Source of the DNA: Chryseobacterium limigenitum
GTDB lineage: Bacteria; Bacteroidota; Bacteroidia; Flavobacteriales; Weeksellaceae
Direction of reading: 5' to 3'
DNA length: 64,000 bases
Assembly: GCF_900114875.1 (NCBI RefSeq)
Contig: NZ_FPKW01000016.1
Location: 37,571 to 101,570, forward strand
The first letter of the stretch is position 1. Every line of letters begins with the position of its first letter. The notes under the pieces are model-generated. The model was not told the origin of the DNA, ran no database searches, and saw nothing but the letters and a program-made list of their open reading frames with translations. The position numbers were made by a program, and so were the translations under genes. Of the stretch, positions 42,636-51,938 are shown piece by piece.

Positions 42636-43463
42636 ATGAACCTCAACGATCTACAAAACATCAGTGACAATTTTCAAAGTACACAAAGAATGCCTGTTTT
42701 ATTTCTTGGGCACGGTTCGCCGATGAATGCTATTGAAGAAAATCAGTTTGTACAGGGTTTCAGAAAAGCGGCAACGGAAATTCCGAAACCGAATGCTATT
42801 TTGTGTATTTCTGCCCATTGGTTTACTCCGGGAACTTTTGTGACGGCAATGGATATGCCGAGAACGATTCACGACTTTGGAGGTTTTCCAAAAGCGTTGT
42901 TTGATGTAGAATATCCCGCCCTCGGAAGTCCTGAACTGGCGAAAGAAACAGCCGAACTTTTAGCTCCTATTTTGGTTGAACAAGATCATAATTGGGGACT
43001 GGATCATGGCGCATGGTCCGTGATCAAACATATGTATCCTGACGCGGATATTCCTGTGATTCAGTTGAGTATCGATTATACAAAACCTCCGCAATATCAT
43101 TTTGATTTAGCAAAAAGATTAAATAAGCTTCGTGAAAAAGGAATTTTAATTATCGGAAGCGGAAATATTGTTCATAATTTAAGATTGATCGACTGGAAAA
43201 ACATTGATACTGTTGGAGCCGGCTGGGACTGGGCGATCGAAGCAAGAGAGAAAACCAACAACTGGCTTGTGGATGGTAATTTTCAACCTATAATTGATTA
43301 TCAGAAACAGGGAACATTTTTACAGTATGCTGTTCCGACTCCGGATCATTATTTACCATTAATCTATACTTTAGGATTGAAAGATAAGGCAGAAAATTTA
43401 GCTTTATTTAATGATGAACTAATTGGCGGTTCGCTGAGTATGACAAGCGTGAGAATCGGTTAA
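42636..43463 (+). CDS. ygiD: 4,5-DOPA dioxygenase extradiol (LigB/YgiD family)
   Basis: 275 residues of the class III extradiol dioxygenase fold. Metal and substrate residues are in VLFLGHGSPMNAI (His), ICISAHWFTPG (His), NWGLDHGAWSVIKHMYP (His) and LIIGSGNIVHNLR (His). YgiD converts L-DOPA to 4,5-seco-DOPA in vitro; its natural substrate is unknown. The start used has about 20 residues before the domain, normal for the family. Confidence 0.93.
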   Translation: MNLNDLQNISDNFQSTQRMPVLFLGHGSPMNAIEENQFVQGFRKAATEIPKPNAILCISAHWFTPGTFVTAMDMPRTIHDFGGFPKALFDVEYPALGSPELAKETAELLAPILVEQDHNWGLDHGAWSVIKHMYPDADIPVIQLSIDYTKPPQYHFDLAKRLNKLREKGILIIGSGNIVHNLRLIDWKNIDTVGAGWDWAIEAREKTNNWLVDGNFQPIIDYQKQGTFLQYAVPTPDHYLPLIYTLGLKDKAENLALFNDELIGGSLSMTSVRIG

Positions 43464-43535
43464 ATTATTTTTTACTTATTGAATATTTAATAAAAACTTT
43501 TTTTATCACTATAAATATAGTAATATTGTTTTACC

Positions 43536-44705
43536 ATGAAAAAAACGATATTACTATTTCTATTTTTACTACCTCTTTATAGTTCATTTGCCCAAATCAT
43601 TAAAGGCACTGTTCTGAATGATGCCGAACAGAAAATTGCCAATGTCAATATTTATCTGGACGGAACAAAAATCGGCACTACTTCAAAAGAAGATGGTAGT
43701 TTTAGTCTTAGTTTAGTCTCACAAACCAGTGGAAGTCTTGTTTTCCAAAAGGAAAATTACGAAACTTTTACAACCAAGCTTTCCGAAGTTATTAATAAAA
43801 CATTGAGAGTTGTTTTAATTAAGACCAATACGATCGAAGAGGTCAGAATTATTCCTTACACCGAAGAAGCCTACAAAAATTATATCTATTATTTTCTTGA
43901 CACATTCATTGGTTCTGACAGAGAAAATGTGAGAATTAAAAATCAGCGGTCTTTAAAGTTTGCCTACGATAAGACGAATAAAATTCTTAAAGTAAAAGCC
44001 CCGCAGACTTTAATTATCGAAAATAAAAACTTAGGCTACGAAATACAATACAATCTCATCAATTATTCTGCAGATTTTGAGTCTAAAATGGTCAATTATA
44101 CAGGAACAAGCTTTTTTAAAGAAACAAAAAGCTCAGATAAAGTGAAGCTTAACAGGATGAATGCTTTTGACGGAAGTCTACTCCATTTTTTTCGAAGCGT
44201 TTATAACAATAAGGTTTCCAAAGACGGATTTATTGTGAATAAAGTAGTAAAGTTTCCCAATCCGAAATATCCCACGGAAGAAGAATTAAACACGTTGAAG
44301 AATTTTTCGGAGATGATTAAAAATTCAAAAAATATGAATATTCCCGAAGATATCAATGATATTCTGAGACGAAAAAACAATGAAAAGCCTTACGCACTTG
44401 CGATTACAAAAACAAAAATTCCAGATTCCGATTATGTAAAAAGATCGGATAAAGAAGTTCTTTTTAGCTTTGCAGACATGCTTCAGGTTAATTATCCCAA
44501 ATATTTTTTTGAACGAAAAGGAAAAGATTTTGTTAAAGCTACAGAACCTGTAACTTTATCTTCCTTTCTTCATCCCGAAGGTGAAACATTTGAAGTTTCA
44601 AAAGACGGAAACATCACTACTCCCGATCTGCTCATCACTGAAGGAGATTTTTCAAAAAATAAAATTGAAAATATGCTTCCTTTAGATTATCAGTTGGGAG
44701 ATTAA
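43536..44705 (+). CDS. exported carboxypeptidase-regulatory-domain protein
   Basis: 389 residues. Signal peptide (ILLFLFLLPLYSSFAQ) followed by a CarboxypepD_reg-like beta sandwich (IIKGTVLNDAEQKIANVNIY, TSKEDGSFSLSL), the same module that begins TonB-dependent SusC-type receptors. The rest, residues 110-389, is unrecognised and has no plug or barrel, so this is not a transporter. Family members of this size are common Bacteroidetes envelope proteins of unknown role. A partly symmetric ACTATAAATATAGT lies just upstream. Confidence 0.82.
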   Translation: MKKTILLFLFLLPLYSSFAQIIKGTVLNDAEQKIANVNIYLDGTKIGTTSKEDGSFSLSLVSQTSGSLVFQKENYETFTTKLSEVINKTLRVVLIKTNTIEEVRIIPYTEEAYKNYIYYFLDTFIGSDRENVRIKNQRSLKFAYDKTNKILKVKAPQTLIIENKNLGYEIQYNLINYSADFESKMVNYTGTSFFKETKSSDKVKLNRMNAFDGSLLHFFRSVYNNKVSKDGFIVNKVVKFPNPKYPTEEELNTLKNFSEMIKNSKNMNIPEDINDILRRKNNEKPYALAITKTKIPDSDYVKRSDKEVLFSFADMLQVNYPKYFFERKGKDFVKATEPVTLSSFLHPEGETFEVSKDGNITTPDLLITEGDFSKNKIENMLPLDYQLGD

Positions 44706-44718
44706 TTAATAAAAAATT

Positions 44719-44860
44719 TAACCACAAAAGTTGCGAAAGATCTTATTCAGGTAAATTCAAGTTGATCAAAAGTCTTCAAAACTTATTTGCTCTTAACTTA
44801 CAGTGAATTCATAAACTTAAAAATAATTTAAGTCTAAATCTTTTGTGCCTTTTGTGGTTA
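44719..44860. repeat. inverted repeat of the AACCACAAAAG type
   Basis: TAACCACAAAAG (44719-44730) and CTTTTGTGGTTA (44849-44860) are exact inverted copies; similarity continues inwards (GCGAAAGAT against ATCTTTTGTGC). Confidence 0.78.
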
Positions 44861-44883
44861 AAATTAAATTTTCAGTTTAAATT

Positions 44884-46389
44884 TTACTGTACAGCCTGTA
44901 AAACATTAACATTTCCATATCCGTAATCCGAGTTCGGGCTTGGATAATACGTTGCAGACTGTCTCATTTTATTCAAGACCTGCTCTCTCGTCCATGATGG
45001 ATTTTTAGACCAAACTAAAGCAGCAATTCCTGCTGTAGAAGCGGTTGCCACGGACGACCCGCCTACGTAATCGGTTTGTGCGTTATAATAACTTAGAACC
45101 GGAACACTGTTTCCTGAAGCTCTCTCCATTTGATAGGTAAAATCAATTTCAGCTCCTGAATGGCAAACATCACATTTTTGATTGGAAGTATTTTCTTTTA
45201 CTCCCGTGATTGCTTGAGTTTCCGGCATCCAGGCAGGGAAAATAACCCCGACAAAAGTAGTGAAGCTTGTAGAAGTTCCGCCGGCACAGAAAATTAATTT
45301 TCCTTTAGAATAAGCATATTTTACTCCGTCTTCAATTTTACCTACAGAAAAAATATGTCCCATTGACATTGAAATGATCTTCACACTGTTATTATTAGCC
45401 AATTCTGTGAAAGCTATTTTCACTCCGTTTTGCTCGTGATAGCCATCCAAAACAACATTCGTTGCAGCTCGGTAAGCGATTAAATTGGCATTATAAGCTA
45501 CTCCCACTGGTTGTCCTTGGTTATTTCGCGGAGCTGCCATTGCAGAAGCCATGCTTGTTCCGTGTCCACACTGATCATTTGGCCCGTCGTAACCCGTAGC
45601 CCATGGCCAGACAGAATCTACATGCACCCCAACTTTACTGATTGTTCTTCCGGATGATAATCCATTATTAAAACTGCTTCCCAACAGACTTTGTTCAGGA
45701 GAAACCCCGGAATCGATCAAGCCAATCGTCACTCCGGCTCCTGTACTGTAGCTCCAGGCATTGGTGATATTATGTTTGTAGAAAGACCACGGTGCTTTCG
45801 CGTTGGGAGTTACGGTTGTATAGTCGGCAGCATTTAAAGCCGTTGATTCAAATCCGCATCCTGAGCTGCCGCTTGATTTCGCGGTTCCGTTGAATTTACT
45901 TTCGTTTTCGAAATAATGATAATCTGCAGGCTCCAGATAACGAATGTTTTTCATTTTACGAAGAGCAATAACTGTTTCCTGTTTTTCAATAGCAACATCT
46001 ATCTGATTGAGATATTTGTCAGCATTAAGTAAAATTCTGCTTTTTTCTTTTCCTTCATATTTCTCAATAAGAGCTAGAATTTCATTTTGAATTTGCTCAT
46101 TGTTTGAAGACAAGCTTCGGTCAAAATCGTCTTTTGTAGAGCCAAAGCCAATTGAAGCTACTTTATTTCCTTGAAAAATAGCACTCCAAACAAGATGATC
46201 GGACGATTTTGTCCACGAAAAATTTCCGGTACTCTTAATAGATTCATTAATTTTACCGTTAATTTGTTTTGCATTGAGAGGATCTTTTTGAGCAACCTCA
46301 GTTTCGGTTACCTGATTCTGAAGTTCATCTCTGTTACATGAAACTGCCACAAAAAGCAGAAACATCACATAAAATACGTTTTTTTTCAT
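44884..46389 (-). CDS. S8 subtilisin-like serine peptidase, lipoprotein
   Basis: 501 residues. Lipobox FVAVSCNRD (Cys18) and a propeptide-like region to about 180 precede the S8 domain: Asp in VTIGLIDSGVSP, His in CGHGTSMASAM and Ser in VGGSSVATASTAGIAALVW. The Ser motif reads SSVAT, a variant of the common GTSMA. CDVCHSG in the loop before the Ser motif is unusual. An extracellular or surface protease is expected. Single gene, convergent with its neighbour. Confidence 0.92.
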   Translation of the reverse strand: MKKNVFYVMFLLFVAVSCNRDELQNQVTETEVAQKDPLNAKQINGKINESIKSTGNFSWTKSSDHLVWSAIFQGNKVASIGFGSTKDDFDRSLSSNNEQIQNEILALIEKYEGKEKSRILLNADKYLNQIDVAIEKQETVIALRKMKNIRYLEPADYHYFENESKFNGTAKSSGSSGCGFESTALNAADYTTVTPNAKAPWSFYKHNITNAWSYSTGAGVTIGLIDSGVSPEQSLLGSSFNNGLSSGRTISKVGVHVDSVWPWATGYDGPNDQCGHGTSMASAMAAPRNNQGQPVGVAYNANLIAYRAATNVVLDGYHEQNGVKIAFTELANNNSVKIISMSMGHIFSVGKIEDGVKYAYSKGKLIFCAGGTSTSFTTFVGVIFPAWMPETQAITGVKENTSNQKCDVCHSGAEIDFTYQMERASGNSVPVLSYYNAQTDYVGGSSVATASTAGIAALVWSKNPSWTREQVLNKMRQSATYYPSPNSDYGYGNVNVLQAVQ

Positions 46390-46513
46390 ATAAATTAATT
46401 TTTATTTGGCAATACAAGATATCACTTTATCTTGAATTACAGTTCTTTAAAAATTAATTTCACATGATTTTTACATTAATTTTAGTATGCTAAAAATAAC
46501 ATAAAGCTATGAT

Positions 46514-46960
46514 TTACAATATTTTCTCATAGCAGACGCTTTTATCAATTCCGATGTATTGTCCATAATTCGGAATTCTTTGATAACCACTTTTTTCGTA
46601 TACAGAAAGAGCTTCATTTTGCTCTAAAGAACTTTCCAGAACTGCTTTTTTGTAACCGATTTCCTTTGCCCAGTTTTCTAATTCTTTTACGATCGTTCCC
46701 GCTAAACCTCTTTTTCTAAAATCCGGATGGGTGTACATTCTTTTGATTTCAACCGTACCATCTTCAAATTTTTTGAAAGCGCCACAAGCTGCCGGATTGT
46801 TATCTACATAAATAACGATACAATTCTTGATCATATCAATTTTATTGAATTGATCATAGAATACATGGTCATCGCCGTTACGAATCGCCAAGTCTGCATC
46901 AAGAAGTTTTACCAGATTTTGAAAGTCTACATTTGAAGAATCTGTTTTTGTTATTGTCAT
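46514..46960 (-). CDS. GNAT-family N-acetyltransferase
   Basis: 148 residues. The acetyl-CoA loop is MYTHPDFRKRGLAGTIVKEL (motif A, R/QxxGxG/A type); the opening strand and VEIKRMY come before it and the closing motif B is KAVLESSLEQNEALSVYEKSGY. The compact size and AACGAFKKFEDGTVEI fit the single-domain acetyltransferases; the substrate cannot be told. Single gene. Confidence 0.9.
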   Translation of the reverse strand: MTITKTDSSNVDFQNLVKLLDADLAIRNGDDHVFYDQFNKIDMIKNCIVIYVDNNPAACGAFKKFEDGTVEIKRMYTHPDFRKRGLAGTIVKELENWAKEIGYKKAVLESSLEQNEALSVYEKSGYQRIPNYGQYIGIDKSVCYEKIL

Positions 46961-47001
46961 CGTTTTGTTTTTACTTTTACAAAAATAATGTTTTTTATAC
47001 T

Positions 47002-47143
47002 CTCACAGATTTACACAGATGTTTATGTTTTAGTTTCGTGTAATTATTTGTAAAATATTAGTGGAATTTGTCTTAAAATATTAGACAGACTTCTTTCATG
47101 TTATCAATAAAAATATGCATAAACATCTGTGTAAATCTGCGAG
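47002..47143. repeat. 26-bp CACAGAT inverted repeat
   Basis: Arms 47002-47027 and 47118-47143 match at 25 of 26 positions (CACAGATTTACACAGATG and complement), 90 bases apart. The same words recur at 35594. Confidence 0.85.
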
Positions 47144-47156
47144 ATCTGTGGGAAAC

Positions 47157-47186
47157 AAAAAAGCTCCCTTTTTCAAGGAAGCCATT
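47157..47186 (-). terminator. terminator of the hutH-DUF2059 pair
   Basis: GCTTCCTT and AAGGGAGC (minus strand, one G-U pair) with a GAAA loop and T6 tail, just after the DUF2059 stop. Confidence 0.85.
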
Positions 47187-47189
47187 ATA

Positions 47190-47648
47190 TTATTTAGTGG
47201 GAGCCATTGGCGGTGGAGGAGATTGCAAATAACCCATTTTTTCCAGATCATTATTAATTGTTTGAGTAGCTTTCATACCCCAATTATTGGTTGATTCCTG
47301 AATTTCAGTTATCATCCCCGGTGAATTTTGAATAAGCTTTTTCCCCACTTCTGATTTATAAAAAATAAGTAATTGATCAATATCTTTTTCGTTAAACTTA
47401 TTTGCATAAATATCAACTACTTTATTGATAAGTTCATCAATATTAACCTTCTGTTCAATAGATTTCCAAGCAGAATCCGGAACATGAGAATATTTTTTCT
47501 TGTAACTAAAAATAAATTCCTTTTCTGCTTCTTTTGAAATAGGAAAAACACCACTTAAAGAAATCAATTCTTTTACTTTATCTTGTTTAGTTTGTGAATA
47601 TGCAAATACTCCAACCATAAACATCGCGAAACAAAAAGCTTTTTTCAT
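47190..47648 (-). CDS. exported DUF2059 protein
   Basis: 152 residues with signal peptide (FAMFMVGVFAYSQ). The DUF2059 helical domain is seen in DKVKELISLSGVFPISKEAE and NKFNEKDIDQLLIFYKSEVGKKLIQNSPGMI (the family IxFYxSxxGxK motif). It ends in a proline run (SPPPPMAPTK). Function unknown. It begins 13 bases after hutH on the same strand and shares its terminator, but a functional link is doubtful. Confidence 0.88.
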   Translation of the reverse strand: MKKAFCFAMFMVGVFAYSQTKQDKVKELISLSGVFPISKEAEKEFIFSYKKKYSHVPDSAWKSIEQKVNIDELINKVVDIYANKFNEKDIDQLLIFYKSEVGKKLIQNSPGMITEIQESTNNWGMKATQTINNDLEKMGYLQSPPPPMAPTK

Positions 47649-47661
47649 CAGTAAACGAATA

Positions 47662-49149
47662 TTAATTCACAACAAATTTTCTATCATTAATCAATTCAGC
47701 AATCGCTAGCATATCCTTTCCTATCAATCTGTCATCTTCAAGTTTAGCTACTTTAGAACGGATGATTGCAAAGTTTTCTTCAATGATTTTTGAACATTTT
47801 GCAGGTCTTCTGAACTCCAATCCTTGCGCTGCAAACATTAATTCAACAGATAAAATATTAACCAGATTTCCTAGAACCTGATTGAATTTTCTTCCCGAAA
47901 TACTCCCCATCGAAACGTGATCTTCCTGCCCTAAACTTGTCGGAATTGAATCTGCAGAAGCCGGGAAACATAATGTTTTATTTTCTGTTACCAACGCCGC
48001 AGAAGTATATTGAGGAATCATGAAACCTGAATTTAAACCAGAGCTTTCCGTTAACAATCTTGGTAAACCGTATTTACCTTCCAATAATAAGTAACTTCTT
48101 CTGTCAGAAATATTTCCTAATTCTGCCGCAGCCAGTGTTGCATAATCTAAAGGCATTGCCATTAACTGTCCGTGGAAATTCCCTCCTGAAATAGATTCTT
48201 CAGCACTTAAAACAATCGGATTATCCGTTACAGAGTTTAATTCTGTATTCGCCATTAATTTAAGATGCTCAAAAGCATTTCTGCTCGCTCCGTGAACCTG
48301 AGGAACACATCTCATTGAATAAGGATCCTGTACTCTCTCACAATCTTCGTGAGCTTTCATATTTTCAGAACCTTTCAGAAATTTCACCATTCTGGCAGCT
48401 ACTTTCTTGCTTCCTTCAAAAGGTCTGATGTCATGAAGTTCCTTTTTGAAAGGACTTTCGGAGCCTCTGTATGCTTCCAGACTCATTGCTGCAGTAAGAT
48501 CAGCAAGATCCAACAGGTATTCGAATTTCTCTAACCCTTTGATAGCATGAGCCAAGATAAACTGTGTTCCGTTAATTAATCCTAATCCCTCTTTTGGACC
48601 TAAAGTTAAAGGTTCAAGGTTATGCTTTTCTAAAATTTCAGCAGTTTCAAAAATCTGATCTCCTTCCCAAACCTGTCCAAGTCCTAAAAGCGGCAAAACT
48701 AAGTGTGACAAAGGCGCCAAATCTCCCGAAGCTCCAACAGACCCCTGTTCGGGAACTACAGGAATGATATCTTTCTCCAACATCGTGATCAATCTCTCAA
48801 TCACTTCCAAAGAAACTCCAGAAAAACCTTTTGATAATGCATGAACTTTAGCAATAATCATGATCTTTGAAAATTCTTTATCAATCGGCTTTCCAACACC
48901 TACTGCATGAGAAATGATTAAGTTATATTGTAATTGTGCTGTTTCGTCAGCAGAGATTTTTGTATCGCAAAGAGGTCCAAAACCTGTATTGATCCCATAC
49001 ACACATCTGTCGGACTCAACAATTTTCTGAACGTTTTTCTGTGATTTTAAAATTTGATCTTTTGAAGCTTTATTAAGTTTCGCTTTTTTTGGATTTTTAC
49101 AGATTTCCAATACATCATGAAAACTGAAAACATCTATCCCGTATATCAT
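47662..49149 (-). CDS. hutH: histidine ammonia-lyase
   Basis: 495 residues. Deaminates histidine to urocanate. The MIO prosthetic group forms from Ala140-Ser141-Gly142 in GSVGASGDLAPLSHL. YGINTGFGPLCDTKI, NGTQFILAHAIKGLEK, QDPYSMRCVPQVHGASR and SADSIPTSLGQEDHVSMG are the other signatures. No hutU, hutI or hutG gene lies within the window, so the rest of the histidine pathway must be elsewhere. Other aromatic ammonia-lyases share these motifs; the His-type call rests on overall similarity. Confidence 0.93.
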   Translation of the reverse strand: MIYGIDVFSFHDVLEICKNPKKAKLNKASKDQILKSQKNVQKIVESDRCVYGINTGFGPLCDTKISADETAQLQYNLIISHAVGVGKPIDKEFSKIMIIAKVHALSKGFSGVSLEVIERLITMLEKDIIPVVPEQGSVGASGDLAPLSHLVLPLLGLGQVWEGDQIFETAEILEKHNLEPLTLGPKEGLGLINGTQFILAHAIKGLEKFEYLLDLADLTAAMSLEAYRGSESPFKKELHDIRPFEGSKKVAARMVKFLKGSENMKAHEDCERVQDPYSMRCVPQVHGASRNAFEHLKLMANTELNSVTDNPIVLSAEESISGGNFHGQLMAMPLDYATLAAAELGNISDRRSYLLLEGKYGLPRLLTESSGLNSGFMIPQYTSAALVTENKTLCFPASADSIPTSLGQEDHVSMGSISGRKFNQVLGNLVNILSVELMFAAQGLEFRRPAKCSKIIEENFAIIRSKVAKLEDDRLIGKDMLAIAELINDRKFVVN

Positions 49150-49277
49150 TGTCTTAATTTTGCTTAAAATTACACTTTTAACGACAACTGTAAAAGTAAA
49201 ATTTCGGGCAGTATTTATTTTTCAAAACAAGTGATTTATTTCATTACTTTTACGTCCTAAAATAAAAACAATAAACT

Positions 49278-50042
49278 ATGAAATTTAAAGCTTTACTGCT
49301 TGCCTTCTGCTTTGTAAGTGTTGCATCTTTTGCCCAGGATAAGGTAAAATACTCAAAAGAAGACATCAAAAAAATGGAAATGTACCTTTTTAATGAAGGA
49401 TTCAATACTCCATCTCCTAAGAAAACATCTACCGTAATTTTAAAGGACGGAACGACTTACAAAGGATTCTGTGGAAAAATTGATACTAAGAAAGGACAGA
49501 TTTTTGAAGTTTCTATCAAAGACAGTATCTCAAAAAAGAGCACAACTTTCAATGCAGATCAAATTGACGAAATGTATGTTTATCCAAGCAACGCCGAAAA
49601 GTATGCAAAAGTGGCCAAGTACATGGGAAATATCAGAAATTTTGGAACAAAAAGCTTAAATAAAAATACTACAAATGAGCGTATTCATTTTGTAAATCAA
49701 ACTGTTTCTCTTAAAAATAAGAAAGATGACAAAGAATTCTTAATGCAGGTGATCAATCCTGGATTCGACAATATAATTTCTGTCTATTACGATCCCAGAG
49801 CAAAAGAAACAAGTGGATTTTCTGTGATGGGCTCTCCTCAGTTGGGAGGTGGCGTTATTAAATCTTATTACGTTAAAAAAGGTGATAAAATAATGTGGCT
49901 TCACAAAGATGATTTTGAAGACAACTACGATTTCCTATTTGGAGATAATGCAGAATTCATGAAAAAATATCCTAAAAAATCTGTTGAATGGGATTATTTC
50001 AGCTTCCTTGTGAGTGAATATACTCAGATGACGAACGGATAA
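49278..50042 (+). CDS. exported protein of unknown function
   Basis: 254 residues with signal peptide (LLLAFCFVSVASFAQ). Not recognised. Beta-rich centre (TSTVILKDGTTYKGFCGKID, KGQIFEVSIKDSISKKSTTF) resembles small beta-barrels, then a lysine-rich half with ISVYYDPRAKETSGFSVMG and KIMWLHKDDFEDNYDFLFG. An acidic-aromatic end follows. The IS1182 element starts 22 bases beyond the stop, so the native downstream terminator is not visible. Confidence 0.65.
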   Translation: MKFKALLLAFCFVSVASFAQDKVKYSKEDIKKMEMYLFNEGFNTPSPKKTSTVILKDGTTYKGFCGKIDTKKGQIFEVSIKDSISKKSTTFNADQIDEMYVYPSNAEKYAKVAKYMGNIRNFGTKSLNKNTTNERIHFVNQTVSLKNKKDDKEFLMQVINPGFDNIISVYYDPRAKETSGFSVMGSPQLGGGVIKSYYVKKGDKIMWLHKDDFEDNYDFLFGDNAEFMKKYPKKSVEWDYFSFLVSEYTQMTNG

Positions 50043-50063
50043 TATATTCAATTATAAAATAAA

Positions 50064-50083
50064 AAAAGAGGCTGTCTCAAAAG
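50064..50083. repeat. IS left terminal inverted repeat
   Basis: Twenty bases, identical in reverse complement to 51925-51944. Confidence 0.92.
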
Positions 50084-50141
50084 AGGTCACTGAAAAACCC
50101 TCCATATTACGATAGCCCGACTTATTTGGGATGAAAATAAG

Positions 50142-50184
50142 AGCTTATTACAAGATTTAAAAATCTGTAATAAGCTTTTTTTTG
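50142..50184 (+). terminator. inward-facing terminator at the IS left end
   Basis: AGCTTATTACA and TGTAATAAGCT (11-bp perfect arms) enclose a second hairpin AGATTT/AAATCT and run into T8. It would stop host transcription entering from the left. Confidence 0.88.
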
Positions 50185-50269
50185 GAAGTTATTTTTTTGG
50201 TTTTTTTAGTGGTTATTTTAGGCTTATTGCGAGTGATTTTGAAAATTGAGTTGTAGAGATTACTTTTCT

Positions 50270-51718
50270 CTACACTAATTTCAGGATTCTCTTCAGATTG
50301 ACTGCAAAAATAGTCATTGCGCCCTGCATCTGCATATTTTCTATGCCGTAAGAAGTGGCTCTCTGGTAGCCGTACACATTTTTCAGCTCACTGTTTTTGG
50401 CTTCGATTTTATAGCGTTGTTTTGATTTTTCTTTGTAATAATCACTTTCCTGAAAAGACATTTGATCCTTATGTAATTCCGATTTGATGGAAACAGAATA
50501 TGTTTTACTTTTTGCACCATCCTTATAGCAACCTTCTTTCAGTGGACAAACCCTGCACTTTTCAACATCAAAATAATACGTATCGACTTGATTTTCACCA
50601 ATATTTTTCTTTCCCTGTCTGGCTTTGCGTATCGCCAAATGTCCTGCAGGGCAAACAAACCGGTCGGCATCTTTGTTGTAATCAAACTTGTCTTCGTCTT
50701 TTCTAAAACCTTGGGTAATGGAGGGATTCAGTCTGGCGATGATTTTAATATTTTGATCGTTTGCAATTTTCAGATTTTCTTTTCCGCTATAAGCCGCGTC
50801 ACCAATAATGGCATCTACCTCCATCCCGTTATCCTGGCTCATTTGCAGTAATTTCGGCAATTCCGGACCGTCACCTTTTTCTCCCGAGGTTACCACCGCT
50901 GCCGTAATGATCCGTTCCTCGCTCATCGCAAGATGTGTTTTGTAGCCGAAAAATGAGCTGTCAGCAGATTTGTGACCCGTTTTGGCATCCATATCTTTAG
51001 AAAAAATCAATTCCTCACCCGTGTCTTCCACCAATTCTTTCAAAAGGTTTAGTTTCTCCTTTACCGAAGGGATTTCACTGATAGAGGGTTCGTTTTCAAT
51101 TGTTTTTTCAAGTGCTTTGCAGTAATCCAATTCCTTAGTCAAATCATTATCCGTATTTTTTGAAGGCATCTTGGTTTTAAACGCTTCATCAAACTGATAA
51201 ACGGTTTTCCGAAGCAGTTTCGAGCGTTCCCTCAATACTTCAATCGTGGAAAAAGGGTTGCTTCTCGACAAAGTGTGTGTGGCATCTACAATAACAGATT
51301 TGGATTTGATAATCCCTTTTTCAATCGCAATCGTTACGGTTTTACCGATCAAAAGACTCAGCAAATCGGTGTCTTTCAGACGCAGTTTTCTGAATTTTGT
51401 AAGCGAACTTGGATTAATAACGTCCTCTTCAGGTGTCATTTCCAAAAAATACTTAAACGACATATCGTAGCGCGAACGCTCGACCACATCCACATCAGAA
51501 ACCGTGTAAATGCTTTTCAACAAAAGATATTTAAACATTCGGACAGGGCTTTCTGCATTGCACCCGTTATTTAAACAGTATTTGTTTAAAAGTTCTTCAT
51601 AGATAAATGAAAAATTAATCAGTTCATTAATTTTCCTAAGAAGATTGTCTTTCGGAACAATCAAATCATACAACCCTGAATAGGAACTCAAATGAATTTT
51701 TTGCTGCTGTATTAACAT
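50270..51718 (-). CDS. IS1182-family transposase (DDE)
   Basis: 482 residues, intact. The N-terminal DUF772-type part has YLLLKSIYTVSDVDVVERSR and FKYFLEMTPEE; the RNase H-like catalytic part has VIVDATHTLS (first Asp), AIIGDAAYSGKENL (second Asp) and a C-terminal RYKIEAKNSELKN (Glu) before QGAMTIFAVNLKRIL. A zinc-like Cys set (CPAGH, CRVCPLKEGC) precedes the last motif, as is usual for this group. Start ATG at 51718; family length is normal. No frameshift is seen. Confidence 0.93.
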   Translation of the reverse strand: MLIQQQKIHLSSYSGLYDLIVPKDNLLRKINELINFSFIYEELLNKYCLNNGCNAESPVRMFKYLLLKSIYTVSDVDVVERSRYDMSFKYFLEMTPEEDVINPSSLTKFRKLRLKDTDLLSLLIGKTVTIAIEKGIIKSKSVIVDATHTLSRSNPFSTIEVLRERSKLLRKTVYQFDEAFKTKMPSKNTDNDLTKELDYCKALEKTIENEPSISEIPSVKEKLNLLKELVEDTGEELIFSKDMDAKTGHKSADSSFFGYKTHLAMSEERIITAAVVTSGEKGDGPELPKLLQMSQDNGMEVDAIIGDAAYSGKENLKIANDQNIKIIARLNPSITQGFRKDEDKFDYNKDADRFVCPAGHLAIRKARQGKKNIGENQVDTYYFDVEKCRVCPLKEGCYKDGAKSKTYSVSIKSELHKDQMSFQESDYYKEKSKQRYKIEAKNSELKNVYGYQRATSYGIENMQMQGAMTIFAVNLKRILKLV

Positions 51719-51879
51719 CTTCTTTACTCTTGAAATGTAGTCTTAATGTACAAAAAAGGAGTCTTTTCAGGCTGCTTTTGCCACTTTCTTGAGATAGCAA
51801 ATTTTCTTTGGGATTGTAATCTTTAAAGACTACTTTTGAAGTACTTAACATACAGCAAATTAATCAATTTGCCACAATT

Positions 51880-51905
51880 AGGAAAGCCAAAGCTTTCCTT
51901 TTTTT
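51880..51905 (+). terminator. hairpin near the IS right end
   Basis: AGGAAAGC and GCTTTCCT form a perfect 8-bp stem with a CAAA loop and T6 on the plus strand. Confidence 0.65.
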
Positions 51906-51908
51906 ATG

Positions 51909-51938
51909 AAAAAAGGCCGCCTCACTTTTGAGACAGCC
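51909..51938 (-). terminator. terminator formed by the IS right terminal repeat
   Basis: Read on the minus strand, GGCTGTCTCA pairs with TGAGGCGGCC (two G-U pairs) around an AAAG loop and is followed by T6. It faces transcription coming from the gene ending at 51962. Confidence 0.75.
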
